This document shows positions 22,809 to 30,748 of a DNA stretch of 38,692 nucleotides, piece after piece. Positions within the stretch are counted from its first letter, which is position 1. Each line of letters starts with the position of its first letter. The notes under the pieces were generated by a model. That model searched no databases. It had not been told where the DNA came from and was given only the letters and a program-made list of their open reading frames with translations. The position numbers and the translations under genes are program-made. Source of the stretch: Candidatus Roizmanbacteria bacterium UBA6242 (GTDB taxonomy: Bacteria; Patescibacteriota; Microgenomatia; UBA1406; GWC2-37-13). The DNA lies in NCBI GenBank assembly GCA_002440905.1, contig DJWA01000019.1, positions 10,445 through 49,136 on the forward strand. Direction: 5' to 3'.

Positions 22809-23399
22809 ATGTTCATAGTCATAGAAGGAATCGATGGGGCTGGATGTGAAACCCAGGGCAAGAATCTCGTTAAGATGCTTGAAGACAACGGCAAAAAAGC
22901 CTCCCTCATTAAATATCCGGATTATGAGCGAAACGTGGGCAAAGTTATACGTGAATTCCTATATGACAACAAGGATTTAACCCCCGAACAACAGTTCCTT
23001 CTATATACGATGCAGTTTATCATGGACGCTAAAATGATTGCTGACAGGCGCAAGGACGAAATATTGATCGCCGACCGCTACTTCACAACCACATTGTGCT
23101 ACCAAACCCTTGAAGGGATCGATGAGAAAATGGCGCAGGAGTTTGCCAATAACTTTAAAATCGAGGTTCCTGACGCGGTCTATTACCTCAACGTCGACCC
23201 CGACATCGCCATAAAAAGGAAGGGCGGCGAAGATAAGGAAAAGAACCGCCGGGAAAAGGATTTCGAATTCATTCGAAAAACCCACGCCAAATACAACGAT
23301 CTTGTCAAAAGACAGGTTTGGGCCAAGTGGGTGAATATCGACGGCAATAAAGGAATTGAAGAAATCACCAAGGATATATATAATAAACTTCTAATCTAA
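22809..23399 (+). CDS. tmk: Thymidylate kinase-family protein, altered Walker A
   Basis: The 196-residue product (start MFIVIEGIDGAG) follows dTMP kinase. FIVIEGIDGAG is the P-loop start, IADRYFTTTLCYQ the DRY/H-type segment that binds dTMP, and VPDAVYYLNVDPDIAIKRKGGEDKEKNRREKD the LID strand and lid with Arg/Lys residues. The P-loop reads GIDGAGCETQ, so the invariant Lys is replaced by Cys. Other kinase features remain, and Lys/Arg residues in the lid could compensate, as in some variant kinases. The start is fixed by the extended -10. The TAA overlaps the next ATG by one base (TAATG), so it heads a pyrimidine nucleotide operon. Confidence 0.85.
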   Translation: MFIVIEGIDGAGCETQGKNLVKMLEDNGKKASLIKYPDYERNVGKVIREFLYDNKDLTPEQQFLLYTMQFIMDAKMIADRRKDEILIADRYFTTTLCYQTLEGIDEKMAQEFANNFKIEVPDAVYYLNVDPDIAIKRKGGEDKEKNRREKDFEFIRKTHAKYNDLVKRQVWAKWVNIDGNKGIEEITKDIYNKLLI

Positions 23400-23980
23400 T
23401 GGAGAAAACACTTATCATAATAAAACCAGATGCCGTTAAACGCGCCATGATAGGCACGATTATCGACACTTTTGAAAAGGTCGGCCTTAAACTCATGGCC
23501 GCCAAGATGCTCAAACCCTCAGCCGACGTAATCAAACACCACTACCCAGGTACCCCTGAATGGATTGCCGAAATGGGGGGGAAGACTTTATCGTCATTCA
23601 AACAGTCTGGGGTTGACGTCAAAGCAAAGATGGGAACCGATGATCCGCAGAAACTTGGACAGTTCGTTTACGACAGATTGGTCAAGTATTGGATGGAGGG
23701 ACCGATTGTCGTTATGGTTTGGCAAGGACCGGACGCTATCCAAATTGCCCGTAAATTAAGAGGTCATACTATACCTTTACTGGCTCAAACTGGAACACTC
23801 CACTCTGACTATTCATTCGACTCCTCGACCCTATCTGCCGGCCTGGACCGGGTTGTGAAAACCTTTGTCCATGCTTCAGGATCAGTCGATGAAGCCGTTC
23901 GTGAAATCGAATATTGGTTCAAGGGAGTTGAAATGAAGAACTACGAGCGAGAAGTTGACAGTTTGTATCTTGCAAAATAA
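23399..23980 (+). CDS. NDK-family protein with altered catalytic residues
   Basis: The 193-residue product is a nucleoside diphosphate kinase homologue about 45 residues longer than the common 140-150. IIIKPDAVKRAMIGTII starts it, and the catalytic His is kept in VKTFVHASGS. However, the PGTIRGDF motif has become TGTLHSDY (Arg to His), the Asn three residues before the active His is Thr, and the final HGSD is HASGS. ATP binding or turnover may be reduced. The extra segment (about residues 45-95) is shared with the second copy. It overlaps the tmk stop by one base, and the next NDK begins 1 nt after its TAA. It may form hetero-oligomers with that copy. Confidence 0.85.
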   Translation: MEKTLIIIKPDAVKRAMIGTIIDTFEKVGLKLMAAKMLKPSADVIKHHYPGTPEWIAEMGGKTLSSFKQSGVDVKAKMGTDDPQKLGQFVYDRLVKYWMEGPIVVMVWQGPDAIQIARKLRGHTIPLLAQTGTLHSDYSFDSSTLSAGLDRVVKTFVHASGSVDEAVREIEYWFKGVEMKNYEREVDSLYLAK

Positions 23981-23981
23981 T

Positions 23982-24569
23982 ATGAAAAAACAAAGAGCCT
24001 TATTGATCATCAAACCCGACGGAGTCCAGAGAGGAATTATCGGAAAGATAATCACGCGCTTTGAGACCGTTGGCCTCAAGGTCATCGGCGTTAAATTCGA
24101 ATGGGCCAAAAAGGAAAACATCATCGCCCACTACCCGGAAACCGATGCCTGGTTCGGCAAGGTCGGTCAAAGAACACTTTCAAACTATGAAAAAAAAGGG
24201 TTAGACGCAAAGGTCGTTTTTAAAACCGATGATGCTGTTTCAATTGGAAAGATAGTTAAATCCTGGCTTGTCGACTACATGCAGGAATCACCGGTTTTTT
24301 TGGCGGTTGTTGAGGGCTACGATGCCATTGAGATAGTAAGGAAGCTATCTGGTAACACCATCCCTGTACAGGCCTTACCTGGGACAATTAGAGGGGATTT
24401 TTCCCATGATACGATAGACTTGGCCAATGAGCAAAACCGCCCATTGAGAAACATCATCCATGCCTCAGATACACCTGAGGACGGCGAAAAGGAAGTCAAT
24501 CTCTGGTTCACTAAAGAAGAACTGTTTGACTATGAACTTGCCGGAGAGAAGTTCATGTTCAATGTTTGA
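23982..24569 (+). CDS. ndk: Nucleoside diphosphate kinase (extended form)
   Basis: The 195-residue product keeps all NDK signatures: LLIIKPDGVQRGIIGKII, GNTIPVQALPGTIRGDFS with the Arg, and RNIIHASDT with the catalytic His and upstream Asn. It makes NTPs and dNTPs from the diphosphates and should finish the dTTP route started by tmk. As in the first copy, an insert of about 45 residues (about 45-95) sits before the conserved ES/GP segment, as in some archaeal and CPR forms. The ATG at 23982 is 1 nt after the previous stop; an earlier in-frame ATG at 23955 lies inside the first NDK gene and is less likely. The last 11 nt overlap the convergent kinase gene. Confidence 0.93.
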   Translation: MKKQRALLIIKPDGVQRGIIGKIITRFETVGLKVIGVKFEWAKKENIIAHYPETDAWFGKVGQRTLSNYEKKGLDAKVVFKTDDAVSIGKIVKSWLVDYMQESPVFLAVVEGYDAIEIVRKLSGNTIPVQALPGTIRGDFSHDTIDLANEQNRPLRNIIHASDTPEDGEKEVNLWFTKEELFDYELAGEKFMFNV

Positions 24570-25170
24570 CTCCGTTTATCTTGAAGACCTTCTTCATAAG
24601 CACATCTACTTTTCTTTGTAAATCCTTGGTGTCTTTATTGTTTGTAAGGGTAAAGTCACAGTAAGCAAGGCACTTCCCGACCTGTTGACCGGACTTACCC
24701 TGACCTATTCCAAGATCGCGTCTGTCGACCTTGACGAAATCTGAATATGTCTTGGGATCCCATGGCTTAGCTCTTTTAAGAAGTCTTTTGAACCTCAGTT
24801 CCCTATTTGCCTTGACGCCAATTAGAACGAAGTTGGGATTTTTCTTGAGAAATTCAACCTCGCCCGGGTTTCGTATACCTTCTATAACGACTCGATTTTT
24901 ACCTTGTTTCATAAGGGATTCAATAGCCAGTTCTGCCAACACGGCGTCACCGCGTTTACGCCTCAACTCGTCTCCCATGTCCTGGAGGGTTTTTCTGGTG
25001 AATTCGTTTATTTTTTTCTTTTTGAGTTCCTCGTGGAGAATTGAAGATAGGGAAAAAGAAATGAAACCGAGTTTTTTTGTAAGATACTCAACCAATACTC
25101 CTTTCCCGACCGCAATCTGCCCGACTACCCCGACGTAGACTATGTATTTTTTCTTTTTGTTGCTGTTCAT
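24559..25170 (-). CDS. P-loop kinase-like protein (UPF0200/AAA_18 type)
   Basis: The 203-residue product has Walker A GQIAVGKG (about residues 17-24), then FSLSSILHEELKKK, MGDELRRKRGDAVLAELAIESL and VVIEGIRNPGEVEFLKK (Walker B-like, DGIR in relatives). The lid region RFKRLLKRAKPWDPKTYSDFVKVDRRDLGIG closely matches the archaeal UPF0200 nucleotide-kinase-like group, which is related to dephospho-CoA and adenylate kinases. The substrate is not known. It is convergent with ndk and divergent from the deoxyribosyltransferase-like gene, with 20 nt between the starts, so it lies within a set of nucleotide genes. Confidence 0.72.
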   Translation of the reverse strand: MNSNKKKKYIVYVGVVGQIAVGKGVLVEYLTKKLGFISFSLSSILHEELKKKKINEFTRKTLQDMGDELRRKRGDAVLAELAIESLMKQGKNRVVIEGIRNPGEVEFLKKNPNFVLIGVKANRELRFKRLLKRAKPWDPKTYSDFVKVDRRDLGIGQGKSGQQVGKCLAYCDFTLTNNKDTKDLQRKVDVLMKKVFKINGVKH

Positions 25171-25178
25171 GATATAAT
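25170..25178 (+). promoter_or_regulatory. Extended -10 (TGATATAAT) in a 20-nt divergent gap
   Basis: TATAAT at 25173-25178 with TG one base upstream lies 12 nt before the ATG at 25191. On the minus strand, CATTAT (25174-25179) lies 3 nt before the kinase ATG at 25170. The plus -10 begins inside the opposing gene's start codon. Confidence 0.5.
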
Positions 25179-25190
25179 GAATGTGGCGAT

Positions 25191-25739
25191 ATGAAAATCT
25201 ATTTCACGGCTTCGATCGTCGGAAAAAAGCACTATCTTCGAAATTACCTGAAAATCATCGGGATCCTCCAAAAACTTCACCACCAGGTTAAGTCAGATCA
25301 TATTATAAAAGTATCTGAAAATCAAATAAACATGCAAGCCAAATCTGAGCGGGAAAAATTCCATAAGAAACTAAAAAAATGGATAATGGACTCCGACTGT
25401 ATGGTTGTTGAGACCTCTTTCCCGTCAATTAGCGTCGGGTTTGAGATCTCTCTTGCCCTAAATCTTGGTAAACCAGTGCTCTTACTTCACACAAACGAAG
25501 CTCCGACGCTTCTGTCAAGCTACAACGATGAAAAACTCATATGTGAAGAGTACAAAATCGACGGCCTTAAGGATATCCTTGTAGATTTTGTAAACTACGT
25601 CCGTGGAAAATGTGAGCAGAGGTTTACTTTTTTTATCACCTCCGAAATTGCCGGATTTCTTGAAGACGTATCTAAGAAGAAAAAAATTCCAAAATCTGTT
25701 TACGTACGCTCTCTTATTGAAAAAGAAATTCGAACTTAA
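25191..25739 (+). CDS. Nucleoside deoxyribosyltransferase-like protein with RHH-like tail
   Basis: The 182-residue product has a Rossmann-like N-terminal domain (residues 1-130) of the nucleoside 2-deoxyribosyltransferase/DNPH1 type: MKIYFTASIVGKKHYLRNYLKIIGIL opens it and DCMVVETSFPSISVGFEISLALNLGKPVLLLH holds the catalytic Glu position (SVGFE). This family cleaves or exchanges the N-glycosidic bond of (deoxy)nucleosides or monophosphates. The last 45 residues (RFTFFITSEIAGFLEDVSKKKKIPKSVYVRSLIEKEI) resemble a ribbon-helix-helix DNA-binding unit: a short strand, two helices and the KSxYVRxLIEKE pattern. The pairing suggests dimerisation or a regulatory role linked to nucleotide levels. It is divergent from a kinase gene. 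Confidence 0.68.
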   Translation: MKIYFTASIVGKKHYLRNYLKIIGILQKLHHQVKSDHIIKVSENQINMQAKSEREKFHKKLKKWIMDSDCMVVETSFPSISVGFEISLALNLGKPVLLLHTNEAPTLLSSYNDEKLICEEYKIDGLKDILVDFVNYVRGKCEQRFTFFITSEIAGFLEDVSKKKKIPKSVYVRSLIEKEIRT

Positions 25740-25749
25740 TCATTTAGGC

Positions 25750-27075
25750 TTATTTATCTTTTAGATCCTGGACCAAATCATGAAGTCTTCTTTCATCTCC
25801 CTCCTGATAAGCTTGGGCTTCTGCGGTTTGTCCGTTGACTGGTTTTCCGGCCCTATATTCAAACAGCCTAATATTTGTTCCCATTTCCGCTTCCTCCAAC
25901 GCTTTTTTTCTCCTTTCCTCATCTTCGCGCTGTTTTTCCTTGGCCCTCCTTCGATCTTCTTTTTGCTCTTCAGTTAACGACTCCAAGACAATTCCTGCCG
26001 ACGGATTATAAGGTAACACCGGCATCTCGGCAATTCCCGCCACAAATTCGGCAATCACGTGGCCGTTTACAGTGTTAAGCTTCAATTCCAAAGCTCGTCG
26101 GCGATGCTTGCCGGAATCGGCCTCAAACCAGAAAGAAAGCGAGGCATTTTCAACTTCGGTCAAAGGCACGTCTAAATATTCTTGGTCGGGAGTCAATACG
26201 TGCAATTGGCCATTTAGCAATACACCGTTTAGCCCACCTTTTCCGGTCACCCTGGCAACAAGACCGCCTCCTTCGCTCCGGACTATGGATGCGTCAACCG
26301 GCGATGCCGGCACCGAACCCATACCCTCCCTCAAGGACTTGATTATTAAAGTATTGTTGTTAGGTTTATAAAGACCGTTTTCTACGTCCTGCTTTTCAAA
26401 CGCTTGCGTTATTTCCTTGTCGCTAAACCCTCCAACCTTGAGAAAATTTCTTAGACCCGGTTGCTCACGGGGTTCTTTTATGTTTAAAGCGGCTACGTCC
26501 CGGGTAGCTTCTGTTAAATCAATCGATCTGTCTTTAAACCAAGGTATTACCCTTTCGATCGTTTGTGTTTCAAAACCCTTTTCTGGCGTGAACTTTATTC
26601 TAGCCTCATCCGGAATCCGGTATTTTTCTTTTGTGGGGTGGTCAACTTTTTTTACGATTATGGTATATCCTCTTCTCATTCTCTCTCCGTCCAAATTCAC
26701 AGTCCCGTGTTTATTCAAGGCCAAATGTCTTCCTAGGCTTCCATTTTTACGTTCGTACATTTTTAAGAAACGATAGAAGACTTCCGGTGTTATGTTATCT
26801 GCCTTGGAGGCGGCTGTATAGAGTCTATCTAGGGATTGATTATCAATGAGAAAGACCCTCACGCCGTGATCTTCGTTGAAAGGCGGACCTTCTCGAGTTA
26901 GAGTAAATCCGCCATTACTGACCTTAATGTCAAATGGTAATCCCGTCCTGTATTCTTTTTTTGTCAGGCTGTCTTTTTGTAGCGCGTAAAATGTTAGATC
27001 GGTTAATATCTTTGGCGCCTCTTGGACTGCGGGGGTTTTTCTGAATCGTGAAGTAAATCTTTCTATTACGGTCAT
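25750..27075 (-). CDS. Unknown protein with FHA-like segment and charged C-terminal helix
   Basis: The 441-residue product has no clear family. Two stretches hint at FHA-type beta sandwiches: GSLGRHLALNKHGTVNLDG (about 112-130) and DASIVRSEGGGLVARVTGKGGLNGVLLNGQ (about 253-282), where LNGVLLNG resembles the S.NGT.VNG signature. Residues about 370-400 form a long, highly charged helix (EEQKEDRRRAKEKQREDEERRKKALEEAE), a likely coiled coil. A TATGAT box lies 11 nt before the ATG, and TATAAA directly adjoins it. The pilD-type gene lies downstream of the promoter on the same strand but is transcribed first, so this gene may be read through from it. The FHA call is tentative. Confidence 0.5.
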   Translation of the reverse strand: MTVIERFTSRFRKTPAVQEAPKILTDLTFYALQKDSLTKKEYRTGLPFDIKVSNGGFTLTREGPPFNEDHGVRVFLIDNQSLDRLYTAASKADNITPEVFYRFLKMYERKNGSLGRHLALNKHGTVNLDGERMRRGYTIIVKKVDHPTKEKYRIPDEARIKFTPEKGFETQTIERVIPWFKDRSIDLTEATRDVAALNIKEPREQPGLRNFLKVGGFSDKEITQAFEKQDVENGLYKPNNNTLIIKSLREGMGSVPASPVDASIVRSEGGGLVARVTGKGGLNGVLLNGQLHVLTPDQEYLDVPLTEVENASLSFWFEADSGKHRRRALELKLNTVNGHVIAEFVAGIAEMPVLPYNPSAGIVLESLTEEQKEDRRRAKEKQREDEERRKKALEEAEMGTNIRLFEYRAGKPVNGQTAEAQAYQEGDERRLHDLVQDLKDK

Positions 27076-27114
27076 TTTATACTTGAATCATATCGTCAGA
27101 AAGGTGAATGCGCA

Positions 27115-27133
27115 ATACATCACGGAGATGTAT
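27115..27133. repeat. Short perfect inverted repeat between pilD-like and FHA-like genes
   Basis: ATACATC (27115-27121) and GATGTAT (27127-27133) form a perfect 7-bp stem with loop ACGGA. It lies 1 nt after the prepilin peptidase stop, but no T-run follows on either strand. It may be an RNA processing or weak terminator hairpin. Confidence 0.4.
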
Positions 27134-27134
27134 A

Positions 27135-27911
27135 TTAGAATCCGTAGATCGATCTTACGAGGTCTAAGGCCTTATCTCCCCAGAATATCATCAGGACGGT
27201 GCCAGCCACAAGAAAGGGACCAAAAGGAATTCTACTTTTGATCTTTCTCTTGTGTCGAATCAATAATATTATCCCAATAATCGCGCCCGTGACAAATGCG
27301 AAGTATAGAGCCAGGAATCCGGCCTTCCACCCTAAAAGAAATCCCATTATCGCGGTCAAATAAACGTCGCCCAACCCCATGGCCTTTTCGTGCGAAAGGA
27401 AATAGATGAGGAAAATGGGTAACGAAACTATCAAGGCCGATGCGACCTGCTCTTTTAATATGAACTGCCATGAAACCAAATTGGTTAAATGGAGAACAAA
27501 TGAGAATATAGTTAGTGATCCCAGCAAATAATCAGAAATCAGGTGGTATTTGAGGTCAGACACAAAAATAACAATGAGGCTCGACACGATACCCAGTAGG
27601 GCAAATAATCCCCAGTATGAAGAGCCTTTTCCTGACAGGAAAACCAATAGAAATATTACGCCTGTCAGAACTTCAATTAAGGGATATTGAAATGATAGCT
27701 TTTTTTTGCAATGACGACACTTTCCGCCGAGAATAAAATAAGAAAAAACCGGAAATAAATCATACCAGGCTATTTTTTTCCCGCAATAGTCACATTTTGA
27801 CCTACCGTGTATACCTTGATCGTTGGGTAATCTATCGATTAATACATTTAAAAAAGAGCCTATTGAAGCCCCAAATACCAAAAAGAAAGATGAAAGAAAT
27901 ATTGTCTCCAT
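27135..27911 (-). CDS. Prepilin peptidase (A24 family)
   Basis: The 258-residue product is a type IV prepilin peptidase. FGASIGSFLNVLIDRLP near the N-terminus is the family opening. Two CxxC pairs (CDYCGKK, CRHCKKK) form the zinc site of the cytoplasmic loop. The two catalytic aspartates are present in VSDLKYHLISD and GLGDVYLTAIMGFLLG (GxGD). About eight membrane helices follow. It cleaves and usually N-methylates prepilins. No true prepilin lies in the window. TATTAT as extended -10 lies 11 nt upstream of the ATG. Confidence 0.93.
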   Translation of the reverse strand: METIFLSSFFLVFGASIGSFLNVLIDRLPNDQGIHGRSKCDYCGKKIAWYDLFPVFSYFILGGKCRHCKKKLSFQYPLIEVLTGVIFLLVFLSGKGSSYWGLFALLGIVSSLIVIFVSDLKYHLISDYLLGSLTIFSFVLHLTNLVSWQFILKEQVASALIVSLPIFLIYFLSHEKAMGLGDVYLTAIMGFLLGWKAGFLALYFAFVTGAIIGIILLIRHKRKIKSRIPFGPFLVAGTVLMIFWGDKALDLVRSIYGF

Positions 27912-27922
27912 AATCAGCTTCC

Positions 27923-27931
27923 ATAATATCA
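27923..27931 (-). promoter_or_regulatory. Extended -10 (TGATATTAT) for the prepilin peptidase gene
   Basis: Minus-strand TATTAT (27923-27928) with TG one base upstream lies 11 nt before the ATG at 27911. Confidence 0.5.
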
Positions 27932-27966
27932 GATTTTATTATTTTAGTCCATTTATCCTATAACCG

Positions 27967-28108
27967 TATAATCTAAATGGCTTTACGAGGCCCTAAAAAA
28001 TTTTATAAAAGTATATATTCGACAGTTATTCCTGTTCAGAAATGTATTTATCTATGTCAATTTTATTCCACAAACCTTCCGGTACCCAGAGGTTTCGGAA
28101 GTGCCTGA
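27967..28108 (+). other. Perfect -10 box followed by a 43-codon ORF (uncertain gene)
   Basis: TATAAT at 27967-27972 lies 4 nt before an ATG at 27977 that opens a 43-codon frame (MALRGPKKFYKSIYS at the start) to TGA at 28106-28108. The first 16 codons lie in the intergenic gap and the rest is antisense to the rhodanese gene. The promoter spacing is like that of real genes here, but the length and overlap make it doubtful. It might instead start a small antisense RNA or be a gene remnant. Confidence 0.28.
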
Positions 28109-28619
28109 ATTCATTCCACCCGACAACAAGAACCCTGACGTCAGTTCTTTTTCCAAGAAGGAATACAGCAATGTCTTTAGGAGTCGGATCATAAGAATTC
28201 TCACCATAGACGATCACCTTTCTATTTCTTAAGGATTTATACTCTTTTAAAATTTCATCCTTCGACATGTTTTTTGAGTTTCTTATGTGACCTCTTTCAA
28301 AATCCTTTAAAGACCTCGTGTCTATGATTAATACTTCCGAAGTATTACTGTCAATGATTTTTGTCAGAGTCATTGGGTCAATATAAAGGCCGTTAACAAT
28401 CTCCAGAGACTCCTTTATCTTATCTTTGGATATGCTGGTTGAAGCAATAAGAGACTCGGCAATAGCTTTATTTTTGTTTGATTTAATAAGCTTCGAGCCC
28501 GTCAAAAATACGGTCAACGTCATACCAAATACCACCAAAAACGGCAAGACCACGCTTATGAGCCGGTTACTCTCAACCTTAACGAGACCGTTTGGTTTTT
28601 TGATTTTTTCTTTTTTCAT
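28026..28619 (-). CDS. Membrane-anchored rhodanese-fold protein lacking catalytic Cys
   Basis: The 197-residue product has one N-terminal membrane segment (about residues 20-42, VVLPFLVVFGMTLTVFLTG) and a rhodanese-like domain at about 75-175. VLIIDTRSLKDFERGHIRNSKNM is the typical strand and CH2A-type motif, and RNRKVIVYGENSYDPTPKDIAVFLLGKR is the active-site loop. The Cys of CxxGxRS is missing here (YGENSY), so sulfur transfer is unlikely; binding or scaffolding is more plausible. The gene begins with the TAATG overlap of the permease stop, so it is the last gene of the giant-protein operon. Domain location should be extracellular if the N-terminus is in the cytosol. Confidence 0.75.
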   Translation of the reverse strand: MKKEKIKKPNGLVKVESNRLISVVLPFLVVFGMTLTVFLTGSKLIKSNKNKAIAESLIASTSISKDKIKESLEIVNGLYIDPMTLTKIIDSNTSEVLIIDTRSLKDFERGHIRNSKNMSKDEILKEYKSLRNRKVIVYGENSYDPTPKDIAVFLLGKRTDVRVLVVGWNEFRHFRNLWVPEGLWNKIDIDKYISEQE

Positions 28620-30748
28620 TATTCGTATCTTAAGGCATTCAAGGCCGAGGTCTTTTTAGCTCTGTAAGCCGGATAAAGACCGGTCAAAAGACCGACAATG
28701 AATGCTGAAATAATAATAAACAGCACAAAAGTCGGAGGTAGGTAGTTGAGTTGAAGGAATCCTTGCCCTTGGGTTATGGCGATAATAGATACGAAAAGGG
28801 ACAGCATACATCCAATCAATGTCCCGAAAATGAGCCCCCCGATACCTCCTGACAATCCCATGATCATGGCCTCGGCCAAAAATAGGTCTTGAACTTCGTC
28901 CGAAACCATTCCTATGGCCTTCATACCCCCAGTCTCCCTTGTGCGCTCAAGTAGAGACACTGTTAGGGTATTGAACATCCCCAACGAAGCTACTCCCAAA
29001 GCAACCATTCCAAGGACCGCCAATAAAACCCTGAGGTTGGCGAACAGGCTTTCTATCTGTTTGACGGTGTCGAAAGTCGAATTGGTCCTAAAACCCATAG
29101 TTTCGATATCACTCCTTACTTTTGGAAGATCTTTTTGGTTTTTTAGAATCATCTTAAACTGGGAAAAATTCTTAATACCAAGTTTGTATAGATCTTCAAA
29201 AGGCACGTAAAAATAGGTATTATCGGCATCTTCAACTACTCCGACGATCTTGTATTCTATTTCCGATGTAAACACCTTACCTTCTATATCAGGCATAAGG
29301 CTTTTGACGATTATGAACGAGGTTTTAAACGTCGTTCCCACCGCACGGTTTATATCTATCCCCAATAGGTTTAAGAAGCCCGAGGAAACAACCGCATCGC
29401 CGTCGGGTTTATTGTCGAACTTCAGTGTTTTGACTTCATTTATCTTAGCCGAATCCGAAGCCTGAAGTGAAATAGTCTCAATCCCGCTTTCGTCAGATGC
29501 GATAACAACCGCGTCGTATAGAGCTGATTCAGTTGCAGTTTCTGCCTCATCGCTTGCCGCCAACACCTCGTCATTCAAAATAAATTCTGCGCTTCCGGTT
29601 GACTCTCCCAAGACACTTCCGAAATCGAACTGATTGAGTATTTGAACGTCTCTAACAGGAATACATCCCTCCTCCCATTTTTGCCGTCCCATATCATCAA
29701 ATGCGGGTATGAGGATATCTTCCGCATTCTTTTCATAAAGCGGAAGCTTCCCCCTTACCCATTTCCCCAAAAAGAGATTTCTTTTTCGATCGTATCCTAC
29801 CCGACCATTTTGGGAGAAAGGATAATAATCCCCTCCCCATATTTGACTACCCTCAAATCCACCCTCAATCCTTGTCGTATACCCTAAGATTTTCGAATTA
29901 ATAGAACAGTCTTCCCACACAGTCGCCGAGTTGCCGGGAAGGATGTTAAAGATGGTAACTCCGCTCACGATCTTTGTCCCCAGTTGGACCTCAACGAGTG
30001 TCGTTGAAGCGCCGGCAACCTCGCCCTCATTATCAACCTGACTTATTGTCCCGCCAATTCCACCGTTGTTGGCAAAGGGCTTTCCCTTCAAGAATTTGCT
30101 GTTTATTCCGCTTTTTAGGTAGTCATTTGAAACCGCATATACTAAGACATCCGTCTGAGCCCGATTGTAATTAATCCTTCCAACTACAGAAATTACGGGC
30201 AAGGCTTTTAAATTTTCCTTAAATGAATTTATTTTTTTAAAGGCCGCTTCGTTCAAACGCAAGGCGGTATTTTCTCCGGCCGATATATCAAGCATCTTAA
30301 GCTCGTCAAGTCCCGCAACTTTGTTAATAATTAGTCTTTCTATTCCGTAACCTAAAGACAGTAGAAGAACAATCGCCCCAACTCCAACAGACATTCCGAA
30401 AATAGTTATTAATGACCTGGCTTTTTTGATCATCATGTTTCTATAAGCCAGCTCAATAAGGTACATCCTTTTGACTTCGGACGATCTAGTGGTTTCCAGT
30501 TTATCGATAATTTTTGTTGTGAGGGAACTTAAATATCGATCAAAAATATTTGCAAAAAATTTGAACAAACCTCCCAATAGCGGAATCCTTATAAGGATAT
30601 TCATGACTTTACCCGCAAGAAAAAACAGCAAAAGGACAAAGAAGGTAGAAAAAAGGTAAGTCGCCCTTATTATCCCCGGAATAGCTTCAAAAACCTTCCT
30701 GAATGTTTCTGTCCAGTTTTTTGGATTGATTATTTCTTGTATTCTCAT
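28619..30748 (-). CDS. FtsX/MacB-type ABC transporter permease (enlarged)
   Basis: The 709-residue product has an extra N-terminal membrane region (about 25-75) ahead of the usual MacB/FtsX plan. A first helix (KKARSLITIFGMSVGVGAIVLLLSLGYGI) is followed by a very large extracytoplasmic domain (about 155-560) and three C-terminal helices (VLLAVLGMVALGVASLGMFNTL, GLSGGIGGLIFGTLIGCM, FVLFIIISAFIVGLLTGLYPAYRAKKTSALNALRYE). The final PAYRAKKxSxLxALRYE is the family signature. It works with the ATPase encoded just upstream (TGA/ATG overlap of 4 nt). Such transporters move substrates or energise surface protein handling rather than import. The extra N-terminal helix and large ectodomain are unusual. 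Confidence 0.88.
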   Translation of the reverse strand: MRIQEIINPKNWTETFRKVFEAIPGIIRATYLFSTFFVLLLFFLAGKVMNILIRIPLLGGLFKFFANIFDRYLSSLTTKIIDKLETTRSSEVKRMYLIELAYRNMMIKKARSLITIFGMSVGVGAIVLLLSLGYGIERLIINKVAGLDELKMLDISAGENTALRLNEAAFKKINSFKENLKALPVISVVGRINYNRAQTDVLVYAVSNDYLKSGINSKFLKGKPFANNGGIGGTISQVDNEGEVAGASTTLVEVQLGTKIVSGVTIFNILPGNSATVWEDCSINSKILGYTTRIEGGFEGSQIWGGDYYPFSQNGRVGYDRKRNLFLGKWVRGKLPLYEKNAEDILIPAFDDMGRQKWEEGCIPVRDVQILNQFDFGSVLGESTGSAEFILNDEVLAASDEAETATESALYDAVVIASDESGIETISLQASDSAKINEVKTLKFDNKPDGDAVVSSGFLNLLGIDINRAVGTTFKTSFIIVKSLMPDIEGKVFTSEIEYKIVGVVEDADNTYFYVPFEDLYKLGIKNFSQFKMILKNQKDLPKVRSDIETMGFRTNSTFDTVKQIESLFANLRVLLAVLGMVALGVASLGMFNTLTVSLLERTRETGGMKAIGMVSDEVQDLFLAEAMIMGLSGGIGGLIFGTLIGCMLSLFVSIIAITQGQGFLQLNYLPPTFVLFIIISAFIVGLLTGLYPAYRAKKTSALNALRYE

